DNA from: Clostridium scatologenes
GTDB lineage: Bacteria; Bacillota; Clostridia; Clostridiales; Clostridiaceae
Assembly (NCBI RefSeq): GCF_000968375.1
Contig: NZ_CP009933.1
Span: 1,178,001 to 1,242,000 of the forward strand
DNA: 64,000 bases
Reading direction: 5' to 3'
Shown: in pieces, positions 63,568-64,000 of the stretch
Position numbering within the stretch: position 1 is the first letter of the stretch
Layout of the letters: every line of letters begins with the position of its first letter
Translations under genes and position numbers: made by a program
Notes under the pieces: generated by a model
Databases searched by the model: none
What the model was told of the DNA's origin: nothing
The model's input: the letters and a program-made list of their open reading frames with translations, nothing else

Positions 63568-63605
63568 AAAAGCCAATGCTTTAAAATTAAGCATTGGCTT
63601 TTAAT
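63568..63605 (+). terminator. Terminator after glucosaminidase
   Basis: AAAAGCCAATGCTT (63568-63581) pairs perfectly with AAGCATTGGCTTTT (63589-63602). Confidence 0.9.
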
Positions 63606-63648
63606 TGCCTAAATATATATCCAAAATATCGGTACTCCAATTTTGATT

Positions 63649-63836
63649 CCTATCTAACGATAGGTGGGTGTCAGCATAAACGATTCAATCGCCTTAAATG
63701 CCATAAGAGGACTCACAAAAAGGTACATTTCCACATTTAACTTATCGGACTCCCTAAATAAAAATGTAGGTTCAAAATAAGAGCTTAACGAATACTCCAG
63801 AAAACATATTTTAAAATCTAAATTTAGGATTATAAC
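63649..63836 (-). other. GC-richer patch with startless open frame and hairpin
   Basis: On the reverse strand, 60 codons from 63836 to a TAG ending at 63654 are stop-free and read like protein (for example FRESDKLNVEMYLFV then SPLMAFKAIESFMLTPTYR), but there is no start codon with a ribosome site. A hairpin CCTATC-TAAC-GATAGG (63649-63664) sits at its end. The patch is richer in G+C than the flanks. It may be a gene fragment, the edge of a mobile element, or a conserved non-coding RNA. The last 160 bases of the window are AT-rich and show nothing. Confidence 0.4.
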
Positions 63837-64000
63837 TCAATAATTTTACAAAATTACTAATTAAAATTAAATCTGTAAAATAAATTATTGTTCCATGTGA
63901 ATATAATAACAGATTTAAAGTTACAATTCAAGAGGTTTATTTATAGTAATTTATTCCTTGAGCATAAACTAAAAAAGTAATATTTACTTAAATTAGTGTA

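Noticed and set aside
63600..64000. TnpB/omega-RNA right end of an IS605-type element
   Set aside because: The hairpin and GC-rich patch suggested it, but no TnpB motif or element end could be recognised.

Overview
The window is about 70% A+T, with strong AGGAGG-type ribosome binding sites, clostridial gene families (secondary alcohol dehydrogenase, CWB2 cell-wall repeats, PrdX-type deacylase, ferredoxin-linked reductases) and many chemoreceptors. This points to a motile anaerobic Clostridium sensu stricto; the species cannot be fixed from the sequence alone. No rRNA, tRNA, CRISPR array or intact insertion sequence was seen.

Region 1 (1-10.5 kb) looks like a sigma-54-controlled beta-keto-acid catabolic locus. 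It holds the end of an MFS transporter, a two-subunit CoA-transferase, a thiolase, a beta-keto-acid cleavage enzyme (BKACE), a PAS/AAA+/Fis activator, a small zinc-ribbon protein, a well-formed -24/-12 promoter, a 3-hydroxyacyl-CoA-dehydrogenase-family enzyme, a soluble chemoreceptor, a TauE/SafE permease and a LysR regulator. Region 2 (10.85-17.5 kb) is a compact operon: a phloretin/diacetylphloroglucinol hydrolase-like C-C hydrolase, a fumarate-reductase-like flavoprotein, two large Fe-S electron-transfer proteins and a flavodoxin-fold FMN protein with a zinc ribbon. Read together, regions 1 and 2 fit a pathway that reduces a polyphenol, cleaves it to a phloroglucinol-type ring, and carries the ring-opened beta-keto acid to acetoacetate and acetyl-CoA. 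The phloroglucinol reductase and ring-opening hydrolase are not in the window; they may lie to its left. A PadR-controlled old-yellow-enzyme/2-enoate-reductase homologue at 36-39 kb is a further candidate partner. This is the best candidate for an undescribed system.

Region 3 (17.6-21.1 kb) is a visibly GC-richer island with a TetR regulator and its operators, a rifampicin-phosphotransferase/PEP-synthase-like enzyme and a decayed MFS fragment. Region 4 (21.1-28.4 kb) has a TerC protein behind a yybP-ykoY-type manganese riboswitch, a second sigma-54 activator, a sigma-54 promoter with upstream palindromes and a CbADH-type secondary alcohol dehydrogenase, then a PrdX-like deacylase, a soluble chemoreceptor and an MBL-fold protein. 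Region 5 (28.4-46.5 kb) holds three more chemoreceptors, an AgrC/LytTR-type two-component pair broken by three single-base frameshifts, a CAT-like acetyltransferase, the PadR/enoate reductase pair, two CPBP proteases beside a VanRS-like system, and a VTT protein.

Region 6 (46.6-64 kb) has an M20 amidohydrolase, an AEC permease split at its midpoint, a MarR/ABC-exporter operon with two matching operators, a complete type III restriction-modification system, a large imperfect palindrome, an SLC13-like permease, an exonuclease, a DedA protein and a CWB2/glucosaminidase cell-wall protein. A GC-richer conserved-looking non-coding patch lies near the right edge.
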